From an uncultured Phascolarctobacterium sp. (lineage in GTDB: Bacteria > Bacillota > Negativicutes > Acidaminococcales > Acidaminococcaceae), in contig USHB01000004.1 of NCBI GenBank assembly GCA_900554395.1, positions 1-22,496 of the forward strand: a DNA stretch of 22,496 nucleotides. The letters run 5' to 3'. Below are positions 8,276-15,834 of this stretch, one piece after another. Made by a program: the position numbers and the translations under genes. The notes under the pieces were generated by a model. It was not told the DNA's origin. It saw only the letters and a list, made by a program, of their open reading frames with translations, and did no database searches. Each line of letters starts with the position of its first letter. The first letter of the stretch is position 1.

Positions 8276-8458
8276 TTACTCAGCGTCTTTTGCTACAACC
8301 TGTTTGCCGTTGTAATAACCACATTCAGGGCAAACGCGGTGCGGCATTTTCATTTCGTGACATTGCGGGCATTCAACTAAGCCGGGAGCGGTAAGTTTCC
8401 AGTTTGCACGGCGGGAATCACGGCGCGCTTTAGACATTTTTCTTTTTGGTACTGCCAT
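8276..8458 (-). CDS. rpmF: 50S ribosomal protein L32
   Basis: A 60-residue basic ribosomal protein. The N-terminus [18 protein letters not shown] is diagnostic, and a zinc ribbon is intact with Cys30, Cys33 (CPQC) and Cys43, Cys46 (CPEC). GGAGGTG precedes the ATG. It is the second gene after DUF177, the pairing found across bacteria, and is followed by two terminators. Confidence 0.98.
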   Translation of the reverse strand: MAVPKRKMSKARRDSRRANWKLTAPGLVECPQCHEMKMPHRVCPECGYYNGKQVVAKDAE

Positions 8459-8491
8459 CGTTGCTACACCTCCTCAAGCATAAGGCAAAAT

Positions 8492-8995
8492 TTAATTTTT
8501 GATGAATTGCTTTAATGCCGCCAGTCTGGGATCAACCGTAGTTGTATCACAGCCGCAGTCGCCTTCATTTCTGTCAGCCCCGCAGACCGGACACAGCCCA
8601 CGGCAATCTTCCCTGCAAAGTGACTGCAAGGGAACTGCCAAAAGGAGGCTCTCTCGAACAGGCTCTGTTATATCAAGCAGATCTGATTCATAGATAAAAG
8701 CATCATTTTCAATGTTTTCTGCGCCTGCCGGGTAAAATTTTTCAACAACCTGCGCTGCCAGCGGTTCGATAAAAACCTTTAAGCAGCGTCCGCAGGTACG
8801 TTCTATTTCCGTTCTGGCTTCAGCCTTCAGCAAAATTACATCGCCGGCATTTTCAACCATCCCATCCAAAAGGATAGGTTTAGTTACTTTTAAATCGGCT
8901 TCTGTAATATTAAGTTCATCCGGCGTCAGCTCATACGAAAAAGTTTTACTGCCGACAAGTCTTTTTTTGATTTCTGCGACATTTATTCTTATCAT
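8492..8995 (-). CDS. DUF177 (YceD/YlbN) protein
   Basis: A 167-residue member of the DUF177 family that accompanies rpmF in most bacteria and has been tied to 23S rRNA processing or stability in plants and E. coli. Cys68 and Cys71 (CGRCLKVF) are the central family motif. The C-terminus adds Cys127, Cys131, Cys135, Cys138, Cys147 and Cys149 (CREDCRGLCPVCG...CGC), a probable zinc site of the gram-positive type. ATG at 8995 has GGTGA 3 bases upstream, rather close. The leader from the predicted start is only about 12 bases. It is cotranscribed with rpmF 33 bases downstream. Confidence 0.93.
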   Translation of the reverse strand: MIRINVAEIKKRLVGSKTFSYELTPDELNITEADLKVTKPILLDGMVENAGDVILLKAEARTEIERTCGRCLKVFIEPLAAQVVEKFYPAGAENIENDAFIYESDLLDITEPVRESLLLAVPLQSLCREDCRGLCPVCGADRNEGDCGCDTTTVDPRLAALKQFIKN

Positions 8996-9013
8996 ATTTC
9001 ACCAATCGTATCA

Positions 9014-9042
9014 ATTATAGCGACGCAAAGCGCCTTTGTCAA
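9014..9042 (-). promoter_or_regulatory. perfect-consensus promoter of DUF177-rpmF
   Basis: On the minus strand TTGACA (9042-9037), 17 bases, TATAAT (9019-9014): both hexamers and the spacing are ideal sigma-A. A dyad CAAAG-N3-CTTTG (9026-9038) overlaps the -35 box and the spacer. Strong transcription fits a ribosomal protein operon. Confidence 0.92.
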
Positions 9043-9065
9043 GTAATAAGTTAATAGTTAAAGGT

Positions 9066-10274
9066 TTACAATTTTATAATGCGGCGGCAGATATTGACCG
9101 TATCATGCGCAATTACCAGTTCTTCGTTGGTAGGAATAACAAAAATTTTTACTTTTGCGCCGTCAACACTTATCTCCTGATTATGCCCGCGCACTTTGTT
9201 CTTTGCCCCATCAATGCCGGTTCCGAGGTATTCAAGCCCGGCGCAGATTTTTTCGCGCATTGACGAAGAATTTTCTCCAAGCCCTGCGGTAAATACAATG
9301 GCATCAACGCCGCCCATAGCAGCCGTATAAGCACCGATATATTTTTTTACACGGTACGCAAATATATCAATTGCAACCTGGCTGCGTTCATCACCGCGAC
9401 CGGCAGCGCTTTCCAAATCCCTGAAATCACTTGAAAGCCCGCTGATACCCAAAACGCCGCTGCGGCGGTTCAGGTAATCGTCAATCTGCTGTGCGTCCAT
9501 GCCTTCTTTTTCAATTAAAAACGGAATAATCGCCGGGTCAATCTCGCCGGAACGCGTACCCATGACAAGCCCGTCCAAAGGAGTGTAACCCATGCTGGTA
9601 TCAATGGATTTTCCGTATTTTATTGCCGCCACGCTGGAACCGTTGCCGAGATGGCAGGTGATAATGCGGTAATCTTCCATTGTGCCGCCCATTAATTTAG
9701 CAGCTTCCTGCGCTACATATTTGTGCGAAGTTCCGTGAAAACCGTAACGTCGCACGCCGTATTTTACATATAATTCGTAAGGCAAGCCGTAAAGATATGC
9801 TTCTTTCGGCATGGTTTGATGAAACGCCGTATCAAATACTGCTACCTGCGGTACATTGGGCATTAATGCCATGCAGGCCTTAATGCCGTTTAAGTTAGGC
9901 GGATTATGCAGCGGTGCAAGTTCAGCGCAGGCCGCTATGCCTTCAAGCACGTCCGGCGTTACCAGTACGGAATCGGTAAAGCATTCGCCGCCATGAACTA
10001 CACGGTGGCCAACAGCGTCAATTTCGCTCATGTCTTTAATAACGCCGTACTCTTTATTCGTCAACGCCGAAACTGCCAGCTTAATGCCGAAGGAATGGTT
10101 CGGCACATCAACGTTAATATCTACCGTGTATTTGCCTTCCGGAGTATGCTTTAAAACAGAACCATCCATGCCGATACGCTCTATCAAACCTTTGGCAAGC
10201 ACCTTTTCGGTATCCATATTTATAAGCTGATATTTAATTGAAGAACTGCCGCAATTAACAACAAAAACTTTCAC
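9066..10274 (-). CDS. ackA: acetate kinase
   Basis: A 402-residue cytosolic enzyme interconverting acetate plus ATP and acetyl-phosphate plus [42 protein letters not shown] and [12 protein letters not shown] are the ASKHA-fold signatures, and the length is standard. An upstream GTG (10283) is possible, but the GTG at 10274 gives the family N-terminus with AGGGGTGA ahead of it. No pta gene is adjacent. It diverges from tmcAL across a symmetrical promoter. No clear terminator follows it, so some message may run into DUF177-rpmF. Confidence 0.97.
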   Translation of the reverse strand: MKVFVVNCGSSSIKYQLINMDTEKVLAKGLIERIGMDGSVLKHTPEGKYTVDINVDVPNHSFGIKLAVSALTNKEYGVIKDMSEIDAVGHRVVHGGECFTDSVLVTPDVLEGIAACAELAPLHNPPNLNGIKACMALMPNVPQVAVFDTAFHQTMPKEAYLYGLPYELYVKYGVRRYGFHGTSHKYVAQEAAKLMGGTMEDYRIITCHLGNGSSVAAIKYGKSIDTSMGYTPLDGLVMGTRSGEIDPAIIPFLIEKEGMDAQQIDDYLNRRSGVLGISGLSSDFRDLESAAGRGDERSQVAIDIFAYRVKKYIGAYTAAMGGVDAIVFTAGLGENSSSMREKICAGLEYLGTGIDGAKNKVRGHNQEISVDGAKVKIFVIPTNEELVIAHDTVNICRRIIKL

Positions 10275-10297
10275 GTTATTCACCCCTAAAATTAGTT

Positions 10298-10335
10298 TTG
10301 CACTTCCGGGTAAATTTTAATATACTATTAGTATA
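10298..10335. promoter_or_regulatory. symmetrical divergent promoter of ackA and tmcAL
   Basis: Plus strand: TTGCAC (10298-10303), 17 bases, TATACT (10321-10326), reading toward tmcAL. The -10 box is half of a palindrome, TATACTA-T-TAGTATA (10321-10335), whose other half is a TATACT on the minus strand reading toward ackA, though without a good -35 box. The palindrome may serve as paired -10 elements or as an operator. Confidence 0.55.
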
Positions 10336-10381
10336 CACTATTTGACATTTAACCGCCAGTAAAACTTTCTAAGGAGAACCT

Positions 10382-11608
10382 ATGAAAAATTCCATCGGCA
10401 TTGTAGCCGAATACAATCCTTTCCATAACGGACACGCTCTGCACCTTGGCGAAGCACGCCGCCTTGCCGGAGAAAACCTTCCTGCCGTTACGGTGATGAG
10501 CGGCAGTTTTATGCAGCGTGGCGAACCTGCTTTTGCTTCCAAATGGCTGCGCGCGCATTGTGCCGTTACCTGCGGCGCAGATTTAGTATTTGAACTTCCG
10601 GTTGTTTTCAGCTGCCGCAGCGCAGAATTTTTCGCCAAAGGAGCCGTGCAGCTTTTAGCGGCAACAGGCGTTGTAAAATACCTTGCCTTTGGTGCGGAAA
10701 CTGCCGACAGCGATACCCTTACGCAGGCAGCAGCTTATATTAACAGCCACCAGGACGGACTGCGCAAAATTATTCAAAGCGGAACTTCCTATGCTGCCGC
10801 ACAAACACAGCTTCTGCAAAATGCAGGCATAAATTTCAATGCCGATAAAGCTAATGACATTCTGGCGTTGGAATACTGCCGTGCCCTGCAAAAATACGCT
10901 CCCGAAATAAAGCCTTTGGTTATCCGCCGCCGCGGCGCAGATTATAACAACAATGACATAAAAAACTACTATGCCAGCGCCAGCGCCATCCGCAAAGAAT
11001 ACTTATCCAACGGAATGACGGACAGCATTTTACGGCAGGTGCCGGCTGCAACCCATAAACTTTTACAGGACGCAGCACAAACAGGACGGCTTGGTTTTGA
11101 AGAAAAACTTTTAAGCACACTTATAATTTACAGGCTGCAAATGCTTACCGAAGCACAAATTGCCAATGCCTGCGAATGCAGCGAAGGCTTGGAATGCCGC
11201 TTAAAACAATTTGCCTCTGCTGCAGGCATGGAAGAAATAATAAATGACGCTGCCGGAAAGCGTTACACAAAATCACGCATCCGCCGTTTGCTGATGCAGC
11301 TTTTGCTTGATACTGACAAAACTATTTTTGCCAATGCACAGCCGCACTACCTACGTCTTTTGGCATTTAACAGCCGCGGCGCCGGCTTGCTGTCGCAAAT
11401 GCGCACAACTGCCCAACTTCCTGTTATAACAAAATTAGGGAGAAATTTTAAAAACTGCCGCACCGGCAATGCTGCGCTTGATGAACAAATATTGCAACAA
11501 TTACAGCTTGATATTACTGCCGCCAATATTACCGAACTTTTACGACCTGCCCGCCAAAATCTTTACAACAGCGATTTTCTGCACTCACCAGAATATATAC
11601 AGCCATAA
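10382..11608 (+). CDS. tmcAL: tRNA(Met) cytidine acetate ligase (TmcAL/YlbM)
   Basis: A 408-residue nucleotidyltransferase-like enzyme. In Bacillus it uses acetate and ATP to make N4-acetylcytidine at the wobble base of elongator tRNA-Met. The N-terminus IGIVAEYNPFHNGHALHL holds the HNGH (residues 15-18) nucleotide-binding motif. MSGSFMQRGEPAFASKWLRA and the middle RRRGADYNN follow the family. AAGGAGA lies 4 bases before the ATG. It is divergent from acetate kinase and lies in the ylb-like neighbourhood (coaD, rsmD, DUF177, rpmF). Length and motifs are complete. Confidence 0.93.
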   Translation: MKNSIGIVAEYNPFHNGHALHLGEARRLAGENLPAVTVMSGSFMQRGEPAFASKWLRAHCAVTCGADLVFELPVVFSCRSAEFFAKGAVQLLAATGVVKYLAFGAETADSDTLTQAAAYINSHQDGLRKIIQSGTSYAAAQTQLLQNAGINFNADKANDILALEYCRALQKYAPEIKPLVIRRRGADYNNNDIKNYYASASAIRKEYLSNGMTDSILRQVPAATHKLLQDAAQTGRLGFEEKLLSTLIIYRLQMLTEAQIANACECSEGLECRLKQFASAAGMEEIINDAAGKRYTKSRIRRLLMQLLLDTDKTIFANAQPHYLRLLAFNSRGAGLLSQMRTTAQLPVITKLGRNFKNCRTGNAALDEQILQQLQLDITAANITELLRPARQNLYNSDFLHSPEYIQP

Positions 11609-11610
11609 AA

Positions 11611-11646
11611 ATTAAGCCGTTTACCCGCAAGAGTAAACGGCTTTAG
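11611..11646. terminator. bidirectional terminator between tmcAL and the SepIVA-like gene
   Basis: Perfect 11-base arms AAGCCGTTTAC (11614-11624) and GTAAACGGCTT (11633-11643) around an 8-base loop. The T-runs are short on both strands, but the placement between convergent genes supports termination. Confidence 0.85.
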
Positions 11647-11656
11647 TATTGCTTAA

Positions 11657-12256
11657 TTATTTTTCTTCTTCGCTTTCAGGCTCTTCGTCATCAGCATAGT
11701 ATTCCTGAGGAGCAGCAAGTTTGCGGCGCTCATCATTGACAGAGCTGCGGTTATCGTTCAACCCCTGCAAAGCAGACTGCAAATTGCCGCTTAAATATGC
11801 CAGCATATCATCTGCGTATTGCAGCACGTCCATTTTTACGCGTTCAGCATAAGCATCGGCTTCTTCCTTAATTTCCTGCTGGTTGCGCAAGGCCGTGTTT
11901 TTAACGTCTTCGGCAAAAGCCTGTGCCTGCTGCACAACTTCCTCCTGGCGGATAAGGCGTTCCGCTTCTGCTTTGGCAATTTCCACAATGCGCTCTGCTT
12001 CTGTTTTCGCCTGCACAACAATATTATCGGCATCTTCATGCGCTTTGTTAATAATCGCCTTCTGTTCTTCCAACAGTTTGGCAGCGCTTTTTACTTCGCG
12101 GGGAATTGCTTCTTTCAAATCATCAAGAATTTCCGCAAGGTCGCTTTCTTCCACGATGATTTTATCTGTCAGCGGAATTCTGCTTGCTGCAGAAATAAGG
12201 TTATACATTTCGTCGAAAATTCTGTCTAACGTTGCACTGGTACTCTTATCAATCAT
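11657..12256 (-). CDS. SepIVA/DivIVA-like coiled-coil protein
   Basis: A 199-residue, highly charged, cytosolic protein. After an N-terminal segment (RIPLTDKIIVEESDLAEILDDLKEAIPREV) comes a long predicted coiled coil (about residues 40-150) rich in Glu, Ala and Lys, and then an acidic tail. The N-terminal half resembles mycobacterial SepIVA, a septum-associated DivIVA-like protein (pattern ...DDLKEAIP...A...A.I...A..DA...V..A...AE.I). Such proteins are often annotated as ATPase or V-type ATPase subunit H only because of the coiled coil; no nucleotide-binding motif is present. GAGGA lies 7 bases before the ATG. coaD ends 16 bases upstream, so they form one unit. A cell-division or envelope role is inference. 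Confidence 0.7.
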   Translation of the reverse strand: MIDKSTSATLDRIFDEMYNLISAASRIPLTDKIIVEESDLAEILDDLKEAIPREVKSAAKLLEEQKAIINKAHEDADNIVVQAKTEAERIVEIAKAEAERLIRQEEVVQQAQAFAEDVKNTALRNQQEIKEEADAYAERVKMDVLQYADDMLAYLSGNLQSALQGLNDNRSSVNDERRKLAAPQEYYADDEEPESEEEK

Positions 12257-12271
12257 CGTAACATCCTCTTT

Positions 12272-12769
12272 CTACACCAATAACTGTTTTGCCTCAAGCA
12301 GCTCTTTCATGCGTTTTTCCACATTTTCGGGCACAAGTCCGTGAATGCAGCCGCCAAAAGTAGCAAGCTCGCGCACACCGGAAGAACTTAAAAACGAATA
12401 ATTGGCATTCGTCATAATAAAAACGGTTTCCAGATTGTTATCAATCTTTTTAATTAAAAGCGCACGCTGGAATTCGTATTCAAAATCAGAAAAAGCACGT
12501 AGGCCCCTTACAATAAAAGGCGCTTTTTCCTGTTTGCAAAACTCATTCAACAAACCCGAAAAGCAGGTAACTCTTGCATTAGGAATATGTGCCGTAGCCA
12601 TACGCAGCAGTTCAACACGTTCTTCCATGCTGAACATTGCTTTTTCCTTTCCCGGATTATGAAAAACACTGATGACAATCTCATCAAACATTTGGCTTGC
12701 CCGTTCAAAAATATCCAGATGACCGTTGGTCACCGGGTCAAAGCTGCCCGGGCAAATTGCTCTGCGCAC
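12272..12769 (-). CDS. coaD: phosphopantetheine adenylyltransferase
   Basis: A 165-residue enzyme for the fourth step of CoA synthesis: 4'-phosphopantetheine plus ATP to dephospho-CoA. The GSFDP motif (8-12), TNGH (14-17), the VRGLRAFSDFEYEFQ stretch and SSSGVRELA are all present at the expected spacing. The start is a GTG at 12769 with GGGAGG 8 bases upstream. It lies 110 bases after rsmD, the common rsmD-coaD pairing. Confidence 0.97.
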   Translation of the reverse strand: MRRAICPGSFDPVTNGHLDIFERASQMFDEIVISVFHNPGKEKAMFSMEERVELLRMATAHIPNARVTCFSGLLNEFCKQEKAPFIVRGLRAFSDFEYEFQRALLIKKIDNNLETVFIMTNANYSFLSSSGVRELATFGGCIHGLVPENVEKRMKELLEAKQLLV

Positions 12770-12894
12770 TATTTTAACCTCCCAAAATCTGCATTGCAGA
12801 CGGTTATTTTTGGCAATATTCTACATAAAAGTAAAATTTCCTTTAAATTGCCGCACCTTTTATCAATTGTAACATATTTTTATATTTTTGCAAA
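12770..12894 (-). promoter_or_regulatory. rsmD-coaD spacer with a possible coaD promoter
   Basis: On the minus strand TTTGCA (12894-12889), 17 bases, TACAAT (12871-12866), with a TG just before the -10 box (extended -10), could start transcription around 12859. A small hairpin TCTGC-N3-GCAGA (12789-12801) lies just before the coaD ribosome-binding site. Both are weak. coaD could equally be read through from rsmD. Confidence 0.3.
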
Positions 12895-13437
12895 ACGAAT
12901 AAAACTAATTTTTGTTTCGCCGTAAGTTTCGCAGCGTACAAGTTCAAAATTTTCAGGCAGCGTGCCAATTTCGTCATGCGCCGAATGTTCTGCCACCAGA
13001 TAACCGCCATCGCTTAAAAGCGGGCTTTGCGCCAGTGCCGAAATTACTTTCTGTACCAGTCCTTTATTATAAGGCGGGTCTGCAAAAACAAAATCAAAGC
13101 GCAGTCCTTTTTTATAAAGCCTTTCAATCAGCTGCACGGCATCGCCCAAAAGCGTTTCTGTTTCATTTTCCGCACGGCATTTGGCAATATTGCTTTGCAC
13201 AAGCCGCAGCGATTCCCTGCTCATATCCGTAAAAACAATATGCTCTGCGCCGCGGCTCCAGCATTCAAGCCCCAAATTACCGGTACCGGCAAACAAATCA
13301 AGCACCTTTGCGCCGATAATTTTGCTGCCGATAATATTAAATAGCGATTCTTTTACACGGTCTGCCGTTGGGCGCACGTCCCAGTTTTTAGGCGTTGTCA
13401 GTTTCAATCCGCGCGCCTTGCCTGTAATAATCCTCAT
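12880..13437 (-). CDS. rsmD: 16S rRNA m2G966 methyltransferase
   Basis: A 185-residue SAM-dependent methyltransferase acting on guanine 966 of 16S rRNA. The N-terminus MRIITGKARGLKL is typical. The SAM motif DLFAGTG is at 47-53 and the catalytic DPPY at 120-123. ATG at 13437 has GGAG 8 bases upstream. It is followed by coaD, the arrangement found in Bacillus and many other bacteria. Confidence 0.95.
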   Translation of the reverse strand: MRIITGKARGLKLTTPKNWDVRPTADRVKESLFNIIGSKIIGAKVLDLFAGTGNLGLECWSRGAEHIVFTDMSRESLRLVQSNIAKCRAENETETLLGDAVQLIERLYKKGLRFDFVFADPPYNKGLVQKVISALAQSPLLSDGGYLVAEHSAHDEIGTLPENFELVRCETYGETKISFIRFAKI

Positions 13438-13465
13438 TTAAAAAACTCCGTACTTGTAATATAAT
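13437..13465 (+). promoter_or_regulatory. putative promoter of the DUF4127 gene
   Basis: TTTAAA (13437-13442), 17 bases, TATAAT (13460-13465). The -10 box is perfect and the -35 box matches 4 of 6. A minus-strand TTTGCA/TATATT pair in the same spacer could serve rsmD. Confidence 0.5.
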
Positions 13466-13498
13466 ATTTATAACTATACGCTGCAAAGGAGGACGATT

Positions 13499-15133
13499 AT
13501 GAAAAAATGCTTCTGGCTTTTTCTGCTCGCCGTTTGCAGCTATATTTTTTATTTTTTCAGTCTGCCGCCAAGCACGCCTTACACACCGGCGCCGCTGCCC
13601 AAAAACAGCAGTATGCTTTTGCTGCCGCTTGACAGCCGCCCGCCCTGCACAACGCTTGCACAGGATTTAGGCAGCCTTGCCTCCATAGATGTAATTGTAC
13701 CCCCAAAAGAACTTCTTGACAACTACCACACACCGGCAGACCGCACAAAATTAACGGCATGGCTGCAGCAAAATATTATCAATCATCCTGCCGCCGTTAT
13801 CTCCGGCGACCTTTTAATACACGGCGGATTGCTCGGTTCACGCCTGCCGCTTGGCACGCCGGAAGATACACAAAACTTTTTTACCGCACTTAACAATTTA
13901 CCAACGAATGCTGATGTAACCGTATTTTCAATTATACCGCGCCTGCTTGTAAGCGACAGCCTGCTGCCCGATTCTTGGTATCAGTGGCATTTAATGCGTT
14001 ACAGCACCCTGCGCGATATTGTAGAACAGTTTGGCGACTACCCCTCTACACAAAAACTTGAAGAAATAAAAGCCAAAATTCCGCAGGAGATATTGCAAAA
14101 ATACAATTTGCTTTATCAAAATAACGATGCCTTTAACAAACAGCTTGCACAGCTCTGCGGAGCAAAAGGATATACGCTCATCATCGGGCAGGATGATTCT
14201 CAGCCTTTCGGGCTGCCAAACCGTAATCGAACCCACGCCTCCGCCTACATGCGCAGGGCAGGTTTAAACAGCCAAAGCCTTACAACCTGTGGTGCAGACG
14301 AAATTGCCCAAATGCTTGTAGCACGCCACTACTGCACGCTGCATAACTACAAGCCTAAATTTTACATTAAATATACAACACCGGAAACAGCACTGACCAT
14401 TATGCCCTACATGGCAGTAACGGTTGAAGCGGCATTGCTTGATAAAATAAAATTTACAGGCGGCATGCTTACCGATAATAAAAACGATGCTGACATAATA
14501 CTGTTTGTACACTGCGGCAATGAGTCGCACTCTGCAACAAAAGCTATGGCAAAGCACCTGCAAGCCCTGCTTGATGAAGGCAAACAGGTTGCTGTTATCG
14601 ACAGCAGCGCTGATTACGAAAGCAGCCATATGCTGCTGCCTGTACTGCTTGACAACAACGTAACAATTAATAAACTTGCAGCTTATGCTGCCTGGAATAC
14701 CTTTGGCAATGCAGCAGGCACAGCCGTTGCCCAAAGCACAATTTTTACAGGACTGCTTAAAATACTGCCGCAGCAAAACCGGCCTGCACTGTATGCCCAA
14801 AATCTTAATTTTACCGTTGCCCGTATGTTAGACGATTATGCCTATCAAAAACTTCTGCACCATCGTTTAAGCACAGAACTAACATTGCGAGGAGCGGAAC
14901 CAACCGAACTTACGCCGGGTTATAAAAGATTTGCAGAAAATATCATCGAAGGCTTTATTTATAACCAAAAACGCAAGCTGCTTTATGCAAATCTCGGTAC
15001 CACGCCATTTTACAGTAACGGCACAAACCAATACTACCTCACTGGCATCAACGCCAAAGTTACCCTGCCCTGGAACAGAATTTTTGAAATTGATTTAAGA
15101 ACTGAATGTGAATATGGTATAAAACCGCTTTGA
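13499..15133 (+). CDS. DUF4127 family protein, membrane-anchored
   Basis: A 544-residue protein with an N-terminal hydrophobic stretch (about residues 4-22) after two lysines, then a proline-rich linker, indicating an uncleaved anchor or signal peptide with the bulk outside the cytoplasm. I place it in DUF4127 from LLLPLDSRPPCTT (residues 40-53), GDLLIHGGLLGSRLPLG, the GADEIAQMLVARHY region, IDSSADYESS and YAAWNTFGNAAGTAVAQ. The function of the family is unknown to me; the Asp/His/Arg motifs look like an active site. AGGAGGAC precedes the ATG. It stands alone on the plus strand between rsmD and comF with its own promoter and terminator. Confidence 0.8.
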   Translation: MKKCFWLFLLAVCSYIFYFFSLPPSTPYTPAPLPKNSSMLLLPLDSRPPCTTLAQDLGSLASIDVIVPPKELLDNYHTPADRTKLTAWLQQNIINHPAAVISGDLLIHGGLLGSRLPLGTPEDTQNFFTALNNLPTNADVTVFSIIPRLLVSDSLLPDSWYQWHLMRYSTLRDIVEQFGDYPSTQKLEEIKAKIPQEILQKYNLLYQNNDAFNKQLAQLCGAKGYTLIIGQDDSQPFGLPNRNRTHASAYMRRAGLNSQSLTTCGADEIAQMLVARHYCTLHNYKPKFYIKYTTPETALTIMPYMAVTVEAALLDKIKFTGGMLTDNKNDADIILFVHCGNESHSATKAMAKHLQALLDEGKQVAVIDSSADYESSHMLLPVLLDNNVTINKLAAYAAWNTFGNAAGTAVAQSTIFTGLLKILPQQNRPALYAQNLNFTVARMLDDYAYQKLLHHRLSTELTLRGAEPTELTPGYKRFAENIIEGFIYNQKRKLLYANLGTTPFYSNGTNQYYLTGINAKVTLPWNRIFEIDLRTECEYGIKPL

Positions 15134-15158
15134 GCAAATTATTGCCAAAGCGGTTTTC
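15121..15158. terminator. terminator overlapping the DUF4127 stop codon
   Basis: Twelve-base arms AAAACCGCTTTG (15121-15132) and CAAAGCGGTTTT (15146-15157), with GCAA/TTGC pairing inside. The left arm is the end of the coding region and the TGA (15131-15133) is in the stem. It can act on both strands between convergent DUF4127 and comF. Confidence 0.88.
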
Positions 15159-15161
15159 TTA

Positions 15162-15818
15162 TCACTCTTTAAAATTTTCCAAACTGCCGCACAGGGTTAG
15201 AGCGTAAACGCTTTTTGCTCCGGACTGTTTTAAGGTTTTGGCGGCTTCTTCCAGTGTAGCGCCGGTTGTTAAAATATCGTCAACCAGTAAAATATTTTTA
15301 TCACTAACCGCACCAATTACTTTAAAACAGCCGCGCACATTGCTGCGGCGTTCCGCCGGTGTTAAACCGTACTGCGGTGCAGTAGGCTTTATGCGCGCAA
15401 ATATATCATTTTGCCATGCGCCGCGCTGCGCAAAGGCTTCTTTAAAAACCCGTTCAGGTATGTCAAAGCCGCGCTGTCTGCGCCGCTGCTCATCCGTTGG
15501 TATGCTTAATATCATATCAAACCTTTTTCCGGCGTAAGCGCATGTCAAAAACTCCGCTTCTTCCGCCAAAGGCTGCAAAAATTTGCGTTCGTTTGCAAAT
15601 TTCAGCTTATGCAGCATATCTTTTAATGCGCCGTCATATTTATAGCACATCAGTGCTCCGTCCAGATATTTCAGCCCCGTCATTGGTTCCAACATTAAAT
15701 TTTTACTGCGGCACGCCTGGCAAAATACGCCACGCTCCACCTCACGCCCGCAAACAGCACAACTTTGCGTAAAAAATACGCTTACCAGCGTTTGCCACCA
15801 GTTTTGCAATAAATTCAA
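15162..15818 (-). CDS. comF: ComF-family amidophosphoribosyltransferase-like protein
   Basis: A 218-residue protein. The N-terminal zinc finger has Cys20, Cys23, Cys33 and Cys36. A phosphoribosyltransferase domain follows, with IPTDEQRRRQRGFD (about 106-119) and the PRPP loop LLVDDILTTGAT (177-188). ComF supports single-stranded DNA handling during natural transformation in Bacillus and Haemophilus, but homologues are also present in bacteria not known to be competent. The start is a TTG at 15818 with GGTGA ahead. It follows recD2 by 16 bases, so a DNA-processing operon is likely. No other com genes are in the window. Confidence 0.88.
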   Translation of the reverse strand: MNLLQNWWQTLVSVFFTQSCAVCGREVERGVFCQACRSKNLMLEPMTGLKYLDGALMCYKYDGALKDMLHKLKFANERKFLQPLAEEAEFLTCAYAGKRFDMILSIPTDEQRRRQRGFDIPERVFKEAFAQRGAWQNDIFARIKPTAPQYGLTPAERRSNVRGCFKVIGAVSDKNILLVDDILTTGATLEEAAKTLKQSGAKSVYALTLCGSLENFKE

Positions 15819-15834
15819 ACTATCACCAATCTAT

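Noticed and set aside
14264..14800. 178-codon open frame on the minus strand opposite DUF4127
   Set aside because: Shadow of the DUF4127 gene, which has its own ribosome-binding site, signal segment and family motifs.
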